Assembly: GCA_947090755.1 (NCBI GenBank)
Contig: CAMUPF010000018.1
Location: 1 to 33,881, forward strand
From: an uncultured Candidatus Melainabacteria bacterium
GTDB taxonomy: Bacteria > Cyanobacteriota > Vampirovibrionia > Gastranaerophilales > Gastranaerophilaceae
Direction: 5' to 3'
Length of the DNA stretch: 33,881 bases
The notes beneath the pieces were generated by a model that worked only from the letters and a program-made list of their open reading frames with translations, ran no database searches and was not told the DNA's origin. Each line of letters begins with the position of its first letter. The stretch's first letter is position 1. Of the stretch, positions 1 through 7,876 are shown piece after piece. The position numbers were made by a program, and so were the translations under genes.

Positions 1-1006
1 CAAAATTTGTGCAATTGGCGACCCGAATCAGGCAATTTACGGATTCCGCGGCGGTGATTCAAGGTTCTTCAAGAACTTTACACAGGACTATCCGCAAACA
101 AAAATTATCAACCTGAAAAACAACTATCGTTCGACAGGAAACATTGTTAATGCCTCAAACCAGATGATTCAAGAGTTTAACATTGTGTCAATGTACGACA
201 AGCCGCATGAAAAGCTTACAATCCACACGGCACCCACCGACAAGGCCGAAGCAGAATTCGTCGCAAGTACAATCGAACGACTAATCGGCGGGCATAGCCT
301 GTTTTCAATTGATTCCGACCGCTCAACCGGTCAGGAGTGCGAATATTCGTTCTGTGATTTTGCAGTTCTTTACCGAACCTACTCACAGCTTCCGGCATTG
401 ATTGAAGCGCTTGAACGGACAGGCATGCCTTTTGTAACATTGTCAAATGAGCCATTGTGTGAAAAGAAGCCGGTTCGTGAACTTTTGAAAAAACTCAATG
501 CTGAAACAGAAATCGCAGAACAACTTAAGTTACTAAAAGAAGATTTTTCCGATAAAATTACGGACAACATCTGGCAATTTCTGACGAATCTTGCTCAAAC
601 TCACCGTGAAAAAGACGACTTCATCCACGAGGTTTCGCTCGTGACAGAAGCCGACACTCTGGACAAACGCGCTGACCGCATAACGTTGATGACACTTCAT
701 TCATCAAAAGGTTTAGAGTTTAAATGTGTCTTCATTACTGGGCTTGAAGACGGGATTTTGCCGCTTTACCGTGCAAAAGAATCCTCTGAAATCGAAGAAG
801 AACGCCGGCTTTTATATGTGGGAATGACCCGCGCTGAAGAGCGTCTGTTTCTAACCCGTGCCGAAAAACGACGTTTACACGGATTTATGCAAGAAATGCC
901 TATTTCGCCATTCTTACAAAAAATCGAAAACGATCTTTTGAATCTAAGTAAATTTGACAAAGTTTTTAAAGAAAAAGACAATTCACAGCAGTTAAGTCTG
1001 TTCTAG
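1..1006 (+). CDS. UvrD/PcrA-like superfamily I DNA helicase, 3' part
   Basis: An ATP-dependent 3'-5' DNA helicase of the UvrD/Rep superfamily, cut by the window edge; the frame is open from base 2. Visible motifs are GDPNQAIYGFRGGD (helicase motif III region, bases 20-61), NNYRST (motif IV, about 119-136), TLMTLHSSKGLEF (motif V, near 690) and EEERRLLYVGMTRAEERL (motif VI, near 800). Only about 110 residues separate NNYRST from the LHSSKGLEF block's lead-in, so the 2B subdomain is much shorter than in UvrD or PcrA; this suggests a divergent branch, perhaps one fused to another N-terminal domain outside the window. The last residues are QQLSLF, matching the bacterial sliding-clamp binding consensus QL[SD]LF. 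The gene ends 15 bp inside the convergent multi-HTH gene. The helicase call is firm; the exact subfamily is not. Confidence 0.93.
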   Translation, partial: KICAIGDPNQAIYGFRGGDSRFFKNFTQDYPQTKIINLKNNYRSTGNIVNASNQMIQEFNIVSMYDKPHEKLTIHTAPTDKAEAEFVASTIERLIGGHSLFSIDSDRSTGQECEYSFCDFAVLYRTYSQLPALIEALERTGMPFVTLSNEPLCEKKPVRELLKKLNAETEIAEQLKLLKEDFSDKITDNIWQFLTNLAQTHREKDDFIHEVSLVTEADTLDKRADRITLMTLHSSKGLEFKCVFITGLEDGILPLYRAKESSEIEEERRLLYVGMTRAEERLFLTRAEKRRLHGFMQEMPISPFLQKIENDLLNLSKFDKVFKEKDNSQQLSLF

Positions 1007-2144
1007 ATTTTTGCCTGCTGATAATATCCGACGCATTGTACTTTTGCTTATATTTAACTCTTTGCAAATTTCTTCTGATTTTTTACCGTCATTGCGCAGC
1101 GCCAGAATTTGCTCTTTTGTAACATTTGAAATTATATCACTGGAAATTCTTTGAGGTGTTGCAAGATTGTATTTACGGATTAATGCTATATAATTCATTT
1201 CGCTAATTTTATACTTAGCACAAATCTCCTTAACAGTCATACCGGCATCCAAAGATTTTTGAAGTTCATCTTTAGGGACAGACATTATCCTATCTATGGA
1301 ATCCCGAAATACGGTTTTTACTCCTGCCTCCTTCGTCTTCTGGTAGTATGTTGTTAGTGAAACGCCTAATTCTTTTGTTATTTCCTCAACAGTTTTTCCG
1401 GAATTTGCTAACTCTTCAAGCCTTTGTTTAGGAATCTTTATTTCATTTGAGTTATGCAAATAATTATATTTAATATCAAATCGCTTTAGTAAACGATAAA
1501 ACATACAATCATTAATCTTTAATCTAGTGCAGATTTCCGGCTTTGAACAACCACTATCCAAAAGAGATTGCAGCATTTCAGGTTTTATAGAGGCAATATG
1601 TTTTTTAGCCGCTTTTCTTCCTGTTGTCAGCCCAAATTTATCCAGAAGACGTGAATATGTTCGCTCCGAAATATTTAACTCTTCACAAATTTTCTTCACG
1701 GTCAAGCCGCTATGAATAAGATTTTCCAATCTTTCTTTTGTAATTTCTGAAATATTTTTCTTTGCCTGCATAGAATCAGTCTTAATACCAAATTTTGCAA
1801 GAAGCGTATTATATGTATCCTCGGATATTCCTAATATTTTAAGAATTTCGTTATATTTTTTACCGGAATTGTGCAACTCTAAAATCTGCTCTTTTGTAAT
1901 CGTGGAATTATGTTTAACAGAGGCTCTATATGGCGTTTGAATATCCAGTTTTCGAACCCAATAGTAATATGTTGAAGGCGTTATATTCAAAGACTCGCAG
2001 ATTTGAGCCACTGAGAAGTCCCCCCCCCCCGCAGACTGCAATCGACTTAAATTTTTGAACATTAAATTTTGGCCCTTGTGCCTCAAAGTTTATTCTATAA
2101 TTTTCTCGTTGCAATGTGTAATTCGGGTTAAACGATATTCTCAT
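992..2144 (-). CDS. Tandem helix-turn-helix repeat protein, G-tract interrupted (candidate phase-variable gene)
   Basis: A protein built of about seven divergent units of roughly 51 residues. Each unit looks like an HTH: pattern [TK]-x-E-x-L-x-x-L-x-x-[SN]-G-x-[TK]-x-x-E-I-C-x-x-L-x-I-S-x-x-T-Y, for example KERLENLIHSGLTVKKICEE. The best start is ATG at 2144 (MRISFNPNYTLQRENYRINF). That frame meets 11 consecutive G (minus strand, 2030-2020) and is thrown into a frame ending at 1926, a 72-residue product. With 10 G the N-terminal part joins the HTH repeats to give about 383 residues. As printed, only the downstream part from ATG 2062 or TTG 2086 reads through. No good Shine-Dalgarno precedes any of these starts. 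DNA binding is inferred from the HTH pattern; targets are unknown. The divergent neighbours are cell-surface sugar genes (glf, GT2), so control of surface polysaccharide is possible but speculative. Confidence 0.75.
2020..2030. repeat. 11-bp poly-C (poly-G on the coding strand) tract inside the multi-HTH gene
   Basis: Eleven uninterrupted C on the plus strand. It lies at about codon 39 of the minus-strand gene starting at 2144. Changing the tract by one base switches which upstream frame joins the HTH repeats: 10 or 13 G joins the MRISFN N terminus, and 11 G does not. Homopolymer tracts of this length are known hot spots for slipped-strand mispairing, and also for assembly error. Confidence 0.9.
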
Positions 2145-2271
2145 ACAACAACTAAAAAACAAACAAAATTAATTTTGCTATATTGTTATAAGAACTATAC
2201 TGTCGGGGCATTATTTTAAAAATACTTTAATTTATCCTTTGAGTATAAATTGCTTTAGGAGAACTAAAACT

Positions 2272-3381
2272 ATGCCTGAAAATACAAATTTAGTTGTCGG
2301 AGCCGGCGTTTCCGGTGCAGTAATCGCACGTTTAATCGCTGAAAAACTTAACGAAAAAGTTCTTGTCATAGATAAAAAAGAGCATGCCGGCGGAAATTGT
2401 TATGATTACAAGGATAAAAACGGGATTACTACCCAGAAATACGGCTCGCATATTTTTCACACAAATAGCGAAAAAGTCTGGAAATTTTTAAATCGTTTTA
2501 CGGCATTTAATACCTATATGCACAGAGTTTATGCAGTAATCGACGGGATTGAAACGACTATTCCGTTTAATCTTAATACGCTCTTTGATGTTTTTCCCAG
2601 AACAATGGCAGAAAAATTTTCCGACCAACTTATAGATAAATTTCCGTACAACACACGTATTCCAATATTAGAACTACAAAAACACCAAGATTTAAAATTT
2701 CTTGCGGATTATATTTATAACAAAGTATTCTTAAACTATACAATCAAACAATGGGGGCTGACACCCGACAGTATAGATGGTTCCGTAACAGCAAGAGTTC
2801 CCGTTCTTATAAGTAAAGACAGCAGGTATTTTCAGGATGTTTATCAGGGAATCCCTCTGAATGGCTTTGCCAAAATGATAGAAAAAATCTTAGAACATCC
2901 AAATATAAATATAAAGCTGAAATGTGAATTCAATGACTATCGAAGTTTGCCTTACAAACGGTTTTTTTATACAGGTTCAATCGATGAATATTTCAACTAC
3001 GAACTTGGTATGCTGCCGTATCGTAGTGTTAAATTTAAACTTGAAGAACATGATCGGCCATACTACCAGCGCAACAGCGTTGTGAATTATCCGAATAACT
3101 ATGATTTCACGCGTATTCATGAATACAAATACTATCTGAACGAAATCTCTGAAAAAACGGTTATTGCAAAAGAATATTCAGAAGAATTTCAGTTAGGCGA
3201 AAATGAACGATATTACCCCATCGTTAACACAGAAAACTTAGAATTATATGAAAATTATAAAAATCTGGCACTAAATTATGATAATTTATATTTTCTGGGC
3301 AGACTTGGCGATTATAAATATTACGATATTGATAAAGCCATTATAAGAGCGTTCGAATGTTTTGAAGAGATAAAATATTAA
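2272..3381 (+). CDS. glf: UDP-galactopyranose mutase
   Basis: Interconverts UDP-galactopyranose and UDP-galactofuranose, a flavin-dependent ring contraction that supplies Galf for surface polysaccharide in the cytoplasm. The N terminus has the dinucleotide-binding GAGVSGAVIARL followed by VIDKKEHAGGNCYD. The YGSHIFHTNSEKVW and Y-x-H-R-V-x-A segments are typical of the family, as is the C-terminal FLGRLGDYKYYDIDKAI near residue 345. The 369-residue length is normal. I chose ATG 2272 over the longer frame because AGGAG lies 10 nt before it and the FAD-binding strand begins directly after. The GT2 gene follows after 10 bp with its own Shine-Dalgarno, so the two are probably one transcription unit for a galactofuranose-containing polymer. 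The partner function is inferred from context. Confidence 0.95.
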   Translation: MPENTNLVVGAGVSGAVIARLIAEKLNEKVLVIDKKEHAGGNCYDYKDKNGITTQKYGSHIFHTNSEKVWKFLNRFTAFNTYMHRVYAVIDGIETTIPFNLNTLFDVFPRTMAEKFSDQLIDKFPYNTRIPILELQKHQDLKFLADYIYNKVFLNYTIKQWGLTPDSIDGSVTARVPVLISKDSRYFQDVYQGIPLNGFAKMIEKILEHPNINIKLKCEFNDYRSLPYKRFFYTGSIDEYFNYELGMLPYRSVKFKLEEHDRPYYQRNSVVNYPNNYDFTRIHEYKYYLNEISEKTVIAKEYSEEFQLGENERYYPIVNTENLELYENYKNLALNYDNLYFLGRLGDYKYYDIDKAIIRAFECFEEIKY

Positions 3382-3391
3382 GGAGTTAATT

Positions 3392-4414
3392 ATGAGTTAT
3401 AAAATTTCTGTAGTTGTACCGGTCTATAATGTTGAAAAATACCTCAAACAATGTTTAGACAGTATTTTAAACCAGACACTGGAAGATATCGAAATAATTT
3501 GCATTAATGACGGTTCAAAAGATTCCTCCGACGAAATACTCGAAAATTATCGCCGTCAGGACAAACGTGTTATAGTTGTAAATAAGCAAAACGGCGGCTA
3601 TGGCGCAGCCTGCAACACCGGCCTACGTCTTGCCAGAGGCGAATTTATTAGTATCGTAGAGCCTGATGATTTCATTGATTCTAAAATGTATGAGGATATG
3701 TACACCCTCGCGGTTAAAAACAATGTCGATATCGTCAAATCCGCTTTTTATGAATACAGAGATGGCGCAAATCAAGAGGAAGAAACAACAACCAAAATAA
3801 ACTGGAACGAAATTTACAACATGCCGGAAAAAGTTTTCAAAATCGAAGACTGCTCACAATTGTTATATTTCCATCCAAGTATCTGGTCTTGTATCTACAA
3901 ACGTGAATTCCTGAACAAAAATAATATACGCTTTGTAGAAGCAACCGGTGCCGGATGGGTTGATAACCCGTTTCAGGTTCAAACTCTTTGCCTTGCAGAA
4001 AGTATTTATTATACAAACAACGCCTATTACTATTACAGACTCACTAACCCCGGGTCTTCCAGCAATATAGTAAATATTTCAAATCCATTTGACAGAAGCG
4101 ACGAGGTCCATTCTTTCCTTGATTCTCTAAAAATCAAAAACAAAGACCTCTGGGCACACCTCTATAAGCGCGAATTTAGTTATATTCACATTGTTTTATG
4201 CGGCATAAACTCCGATTTATTCGGCTTCGCCTGCGAAAAAATCCGTGACATGATTCTGCGTATGGATGAAAATATTATCTACAATAATGAACTTATAAAC
4301 GATTACGAAAAAAATGTATTCGAAAAATGCCACAGCGAAAGCGGTATCTGGTCAATAATGAACAAAATCAAGGAAAATGGGCCTAATATTTCAGTCGTAA
4401 ACACCGCTCAATAA
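3392..4414 (+). CDS. Family 2 glycosyltransferase
   Basis: A GT-A fold, nucleotide-sugar-dependent glycosyltransferase, 340 residues. The start is SYKISVVVPVYNVEKYLKQC, then LEDIEIICINDGSKDSS with the nucleotide-binding Asp, GGYGAACNTGLRLARGEFI, and the metal-binding VEPDDFID at about residue 90 (the EPDD variant of DxD). A mid-region with ATGAGWVDNPFQVQ probably forms the acceptor side. It lies 10 bp after glf with AAGGAG before the ATG. The context suggests it adds a sugar, possibly Galf, to a surface glycan; donor and acceptor cannot be read from the sequence. No membrane helices are obvious, so it probably acts at the cytoplasmic face. Confidence 0.92.
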   Translation: MSYKISVVVPVYNVEKYLKQCLDSILNQTLEDIEIICINDGSKDSSDEILENYRRQDKRVIVVNKQNGGYGAACNTGLRLARGEFISIVEPDDFIDSKMYEDMYTLAVKNNVDIVKSAFYEYRDGANQEEETTTKINWNEIYNMPEKVFKIEDCSQLLYFHPSIWSCIYKREFLNKNNIRFVEATGAGWVDNPFQVQTLCLAESIYYTNNAYYYYRLTNPGSSSNIVNISNPFDRSDEVHSFLDSLKIKNKDLWAHLYKREFSYIHIVLCGINSDLFGFACEKIRDMILRMDENIIYNNELINDYEKNVFEKCHSESGIWSIMNKIKENGPNISVVNTAQ

Positions 4415-4441
4415 AATTTTACTATAATAAACTTTTTGATT

Positions 4442-4447
4442 TATAAT
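4442..4447 (+). promoter_or_regulatory. TATAAT -10 box 7 nt before the ClC gene ATG
   Basis: TATAAT at 4442-4447, then CAAATTG, then ATG at 4455. No Shine-Dalgarno fits between. With a normal -10 to start distance the mRNA would begin at or next to the ATG. The -35 region is weak. Confidence 0.6.
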
Positions 4448-4454
4448 CAAATTG

Positions 4455-6167
4455 ATGATACGAAGTAAAATTTACAAAAGAACACGCCATTTTATCAGCG
4501 AAATATCCCGCAGTAAAATCATTTTTCAGGCAGTTTTCGTCGGAATACTTGCCGGAATCCTCGTCGTTCTTTTCAGATTGGCAATTGCCAATGTATTTTC
4601 TTCGACCCAAAGTTTCGTCAATTCATACCCGTTTTCGACAAAAGTGATTTTATTCCCGCTAATAACAACTCTTGGCGGTCTGATTTCGGGTATTCTGGTA
4701 TGGAAATTCGCCCCTGAAACCAAAGGCAGCGGGATTCCATACGTCAAAATGGCGCTAACACGAATGGGCAAATTAATCAGGATTCGAAGCATAATCGTAA
4801 AATTTCTTGCAGGCGTTGCCGGAATCGGTACAGGCTTATCCCTCGGCCGCGAAGGCCCCAGTGTTCAACTTGGCGCGGGAGCAGGAGCATTAATAGGAAA
4901 ACTTTTTAAAATGAACGGCACCGACAAAGACAAGCTCATAGCCGCAGGTGCCGGATCAGCCATTGCCGCAACATTTAACGCACCGATTGCCGGAACAATC
5001 TTTGTACTGGAAGAACTTCTTAATAAATTTTCATCATCATTACTGTTCCCTGTACTCATTGCAACAGTTACAGCTGATACTTTGTCCAGATATATGCTAG
5101 GTAACAAGCCCTGCTTCATTATTCCTGCCGATCTGGCATCAACTTACACGATAAATATTCCGGCCTGCATAATTCTCGGAATAGTTGCCGCACTCACAGG
5201 TGTATTATTTGCCAAATCTATATTTTTCAGTAATAAAATCTTTAACACCCTGAAACTCCCGAACTACACAAAACCAGCCCTCGCCGGAGCCATTGTCGGT
5301 ATTATCGGCTTGTTTATACCGCTGGTTATGGGTTCAGGAAATATTGCCGTCGACATCCTCCTCGCGCATAAACTACAATTCGGCATAATCCTTATTATAT
5401 TCTTATTGAAATTTCTCCTCACACCGCTTTGCTTCGGCTCAGGCGCGGCAGGCGGAATTTTCTTGCCAACACTAATGCTCGGCGCATTTTTAGGTTATCT
5501 CGTAGCCATAATCCTGAATTTCCTTGGCATCGCAGTAGATTCCGTAATGTTAGCCGTCTTAGGCATGGGAGCATTCCTTTCAGCAGTAGCCCGAACCCCT
5601 ATTACCGCAACTGTAATGGTATTTGAAATGACCGGCTCATATAATTTCATTCTTCCAATAATGCTTTGCGCTGCAATCGCAGATTTGACCGCTGAAAAAC
5701 TTGGCCACAAGCCTATTTATTCAATGTTAATCGTTAACGACTCCACCAAAACCGGCGAGGCAAAACATTTATCGGAAATTAAAGTAAAAACAGCAATGAC
5801 GAAAAATGTTAAATATGTAAAATTAAACGACACACTTGAAGCGGTCAAAACCAAACTTACCCAAAACCCATATTCAACCTATCCGGTCTTGAATAGCCGT
5901 AAAAAACTATGCGGTTATATAACTAAATCTAATATTGAGGATTTGTTATTTGAAGGTACATCAGCGACCCTTGAAATAGAGAAAATAATGAACCCTAACC
6001 CTGTTGTAATAAATGAATCAGAAAATCTTTATATCGCATATTACAGATTGCATTCAAACAATATAACGAGCCTTTTTGTAACCGATCGTTTGAATAACCT
6101 CAAAGGCATAATCACCCGCGAAGATATCTCCCGACAAATTAATTCAGTTTTTTATCATGGAGAATAG
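4455..6167 (+). CDS. ClC-family chloride channel/transporter with C-terminal CBS pair
   Basis: An integral membrane anion channel or Cl-/H+ exchanger of about 570 residues. The ClC signatures are in order: GSGIPYVKMAL (about residue 95), GREGPSVQLGAGAGALIG (about 135, with the gating Glu), FNAPIAGTIFVLEELLNKF (about 178, with the Glu position of proton-coupled exchangers) and GSGAAGGIFLPTLMLGAFLG (about 330). Two CBS domains follow, one around TAMTKNVKYVKLNDTLEAV and one around EKIMNPNPVVINESENLYIA; such pairs often bind adenine nucleotides and modulate gating. Retention of both Glu suggests exchange rather than channel function, an inference. Translation most likely starts at ATG 4455. The stop codon lies in a 16-bp repeat of the neighbouring tRNA 3' end. 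Confidence 0.95.
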   Translation: MIRSKIYKRTRHFISEISRSKIIFQAVFVGILAGILVVLFRLAIANVFSSTQSFVNSYPFSTKVILFPLITTLGGLISGILVWKFAPETKGSGIPYVKMALTRMGKLIRIRSIIVKFLAGVAGIGTGLSLGREGPSVQLGAGAGALIGKLFKMNGTDKDKLIAAGAGSAIAATFNAPIAGTIFVLEELLNKFSSSLLFPVLIATVTADTLSRYMLGNKPCFIIPADLASTYTINIPACIILGIVAALTGVLFAKSIFFSNKIFNTLKLPNYTKPALAGAIVGIIGLFIPLVMGSGNIAVDILLAHKLQFGIILIIFLLKFLLTPLCFGSGAAGGIFLPTLMLGAFLGYLVAIILNFLGIAVDSVMLAVLGMGAFLSAVARTPITATVMVFEMTGSYNFILPIMLCAAIADLTAEKLGHKPIYSMLIVNDSTKTGEAKHLSEIKVKTAMTKNVKYVKLNDTLEAVKTKLTQNPYSTYPVLNSRKKLCGYITKSNIEDLLFEGTSATLEIEKIMNPNPVVINESENLYIAYYRLHSNNITSLFVTDRLNNLKGIITREDISRQINSVFYHGE

Positions 6168-6173
6168 GAGACT
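6158..6173. repeat. 16-bp direct copy of the tRNA-Ala 3' end
   Basis: TGGAGAATAGGAGACT at 6158-6173 is repeated exactly at 6249-6264 within the T-arm/acceptor end of tRNA-Ala. Such partial copies of tRNA 3' ends are typical of integrase attachment sites. Only about 75 bp separate the copies and no integrase is present, so it would be a scar or coincidence. Confidence 0.6.
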
Positions 6174-6208
6174 GTCTTGCCCGACGGCGTTAAACTGATC
6201 TACATATA

Positions 6209-6246
6209 ATAAAAGAGACGATAACAAATGTCATCGTCTCTTTTAT
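6209..6246 (-). terminator. Perfect 14-bp hairpin, terminator of tRNA-Ala and probably of the ClC gene
   Basis: ATAAAAGAGACGAT (6209-6222) pairs with ATCGTCTCTTTTAT (6233-6246), leaving a 10-nt loop. It begins right at the CCA end of the minus-strand tRNA, and T-rich arms lie on both sides, so it can work in both directions. Confidence 0.85.
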
Positions 6247-6321
6247 GGTGGAGAATAGGAGACTCGAACTCCTAACCCCCTGCGTGCAAAGCAGGTGCTC
6301 TACCAATTGAGCTAATCCCCC
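6246..6321 (-). tRNA. tRNA-Ala (anticodon UGC)
   Basis: On the minus strand a 76-nt cloverleaf starts GGGGGATTAGCTCAATTGG. The D arm is followed by the anticodon stem CCTGC/GCAGG around loop TTTGCAC (anticodon TGC). The T arm contains GGAGTTCGAGTCTCC, and the encoded CCA is at 6246-6248. The acceptor stem pairs with two G-U wobbles. Confidence 0.97.
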
Positions 6322-6503
6322 ACATCTTTTATCGGGTACAGTTCTTATTCTACATGCTGATTTTTTTTTGTAAACCCCTTTTTCCTTTTTTTATTATTAT
6401 TTTTTTTGTAAAATTTTGTTAATTTTTTGAATGTCGGAAGTATTATTAATATTTTTCTCAAAATATGTGTTTTAATATATATATAAGCATTAACGGAGGA
6501 AAC

Positions 6504-6770
6504 ATGAATAACAACTTTCTTATCGCAGAATTAACCCAAAAAGAACTCTACGTTCTCACTGAAGTTTTAAAAGGTAAATCCAATCAGGAAATCAGCAAAA
6601 CTTTTTTTGTTACATTACACACCGTAAAAGCACATATTCAAAGTATTTTATACAAAACCAGATCTAAACACCGCGCTGAACTTATTTCTAAATTCTTTAC
6701 TTACACTTTTGATTTCGAAATTAATATCAACTCCGTTGAAAATGTTTTGAAAAATAAATTATATTGCTAA
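6504..6770 (+). CDS. Small LuxR/GerE-type helix-turn-helix regulator
   Basis: An 88-residue protein that is little more than a LuxR-family C-terminal DNA-binding domain. ELTQKELYVLTEVLKGKSNQ, then EISKTFFVTLHTVKAHIQSI and LYKTRSKHRAEL, match the usual LT-x-x-E-x-x-VL-x-x-x-x-x-G-x-SN-x-EIA...TVK-x-H pattern. There is no receiver or ligand domain, so it would act alone or through another regulator, as GerE-type proteins do. I chose ATG 6504 because CGGAGGA lies directly upstream; the longer frame from 6465 has no such site. An AT-rich tract of about 140 bp separates it from tRNA-Ala. Targets are unknown. Confidence 0.85.
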   Translation: MNNNFLIAELTQKELYVLTEVLKGKSNQEISKTFFVTLHTVKAHIQSILYKTRSKHRAELISKFFTYTFDFEININSVENVLKNKLYC

Positions 6771-7065
6771 TTTTTTTTTTGCAAATGAAAAGCGCTTCTG
6801 TTGGGGAAGCGCTTGGAATGTTTGTTAAACTTTTTTCATTCCGAACAATAGTGTGAAGTGTGTAGTTTGCTTAAAATCGCTTTCGTATCCTCGTTTTAAG
6901 CTTTTCCTCGTGTTATTTATATAAAGTGTTTTGTTTATATAAAATTGATATAAATTGCGTATAGAAACTAAATATCGTTACAATTGTTTACAATATTTTC
7001 GAAGCCCTAGGCAAAGTGCTTAAAAAGAGTTAAAATAGGTATAGACAGTTTATTAAAGGAGAATT
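6771..7065. other. Non-coding gap with three consecutive hairpins before surE
   Basis: After a run of 10 T (6771-6780) come three stem-loops: AAGCGCTTC/GAAGCGCTT (6790-6814), GGAATG/CATTCC (6815-6842) and CTTAAAA/TTTTAAG (6870-6900). No frame here looks coding. The last 30 bp hold AAAGGAG before the surE ATG. The first hairpin may end the LuxR transcript, but no T run follows it; a small RNA is possible. Confidence 0.5.
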
Positions 7066-7863
7066 ATGAGAATTTTACTTTCCAATGATGATGGAATTGC
7101 GTCTAATGGTATACGGGCGTTATCTGAGGCTCTTTCAGAAAATCATGAAGTTTATATTGTAGCACCGGATAGAGAGCGAAGCGCCGCAGGTCATTCGTTG
7201 ACACTACATACCCCGTTGAGAGTTGAAAAGCTGGAGGAACCGGTTTATAAATCTACGGCATCATGGGTTACAACAGGAACACCGGGGGATTGCGTCAAAA
7301 TCGCTATCAACGCTGTTCTTGGGCCGGATGAACAGCCGGATTTAATAATTTCGGGGATTAATCACGGGCCGAATCTAGGGTCTGATATTCTCTATTCAGG
7401 AACTGTCAGCTGCGCAATGGAGGGAGCGATGCTCGGGGTTCCGAGTATTGCGATGTCATTAGCAAGTATGCATTGCGAGTATGAAGATTTTAAATATGCG
7501 GCAAAATTTATTGCTGCTTTTGTTGATAAAAAATTAAAGGAATTTGAGTTCCCGCATAAAAGTATTTTGAATATAAATGTTCCGTCTGTTGACGAGGATG
7601 ATATCGGCGGAATCGCAATTACAAAACTCGGCAAAAAAATGTTCACTGACAACTACGAAAAACGTGTTGACCCGCGCGGCAAAGTATATTACTGGATGGC
7701 AGGCGAACTGATTAGTGAGCCGACGAATTCAAATACAGATATCGCGGCTGTTCGTGATAATAAAATTTCTATCACACCTGTCACATACGAAATGACGAAT
7801 TACGCATTGATGACCGACCTTGAGGACATTTTGTGCAAAGATAATTCTTGCAAATGGTTTTAA
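7066..7863 (+). CDS. surE: 5'/3'-nucleotidase SurE
   Basis: A metal-dependent nucleoside monophosphate phosphatase. The N terminus MRILLSNDDGIASNGIRAL carries the NDD metal ligands at residues 7-9. The family block VAPDRERSAAGHSLTL follows, then TGTPGDCVKIA and SGINHGPNLGSDILYSGTV with the conserved Asn and Ser-Gly-Thr. The length of 265 residues is usual. AAAGGAG stands 5 nt before the ATG. radA follows after 13 bp in the same direction, so the two are probably co-transcribed. SurE proteins are linked to stationary-phase survival and nucleotide pool balance in other bacteria. Confidence 0.97.
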   Translation: MRILLSNDDGIASNGIRALSEALSENHEVYIVAPDRERSAAGHSLTLHTPLRVEKLEEPVYKSTASWVTTGTPGDCVKIAINAVLGPDEQPDLIISGINHGPNLGSDILYSGTVSCAMEGAMLGVPSIAMSLASMHCEYEDFKYAAKFIAAFVDKKLKEFEFPHKSILNINVPSVDEDDIGGIAITKLGKKMFTDNYEKRVDPRGKVYYWMAGELISEPTNSNTDIAAVRDNKISITPVTYEMTNYALMTDLEDILCKDNSCKWF

Positions 7864-7876
7864 GGGTTGAACATCA

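Noticed and set aside
6361-6420. T-rich homopolymer runs before the LuxR-type gene
   Set aside because: Runs of 9-10 T are expected in an AT-rich intergenic region and lie outside coding frames, so they do not suggest phase variation.
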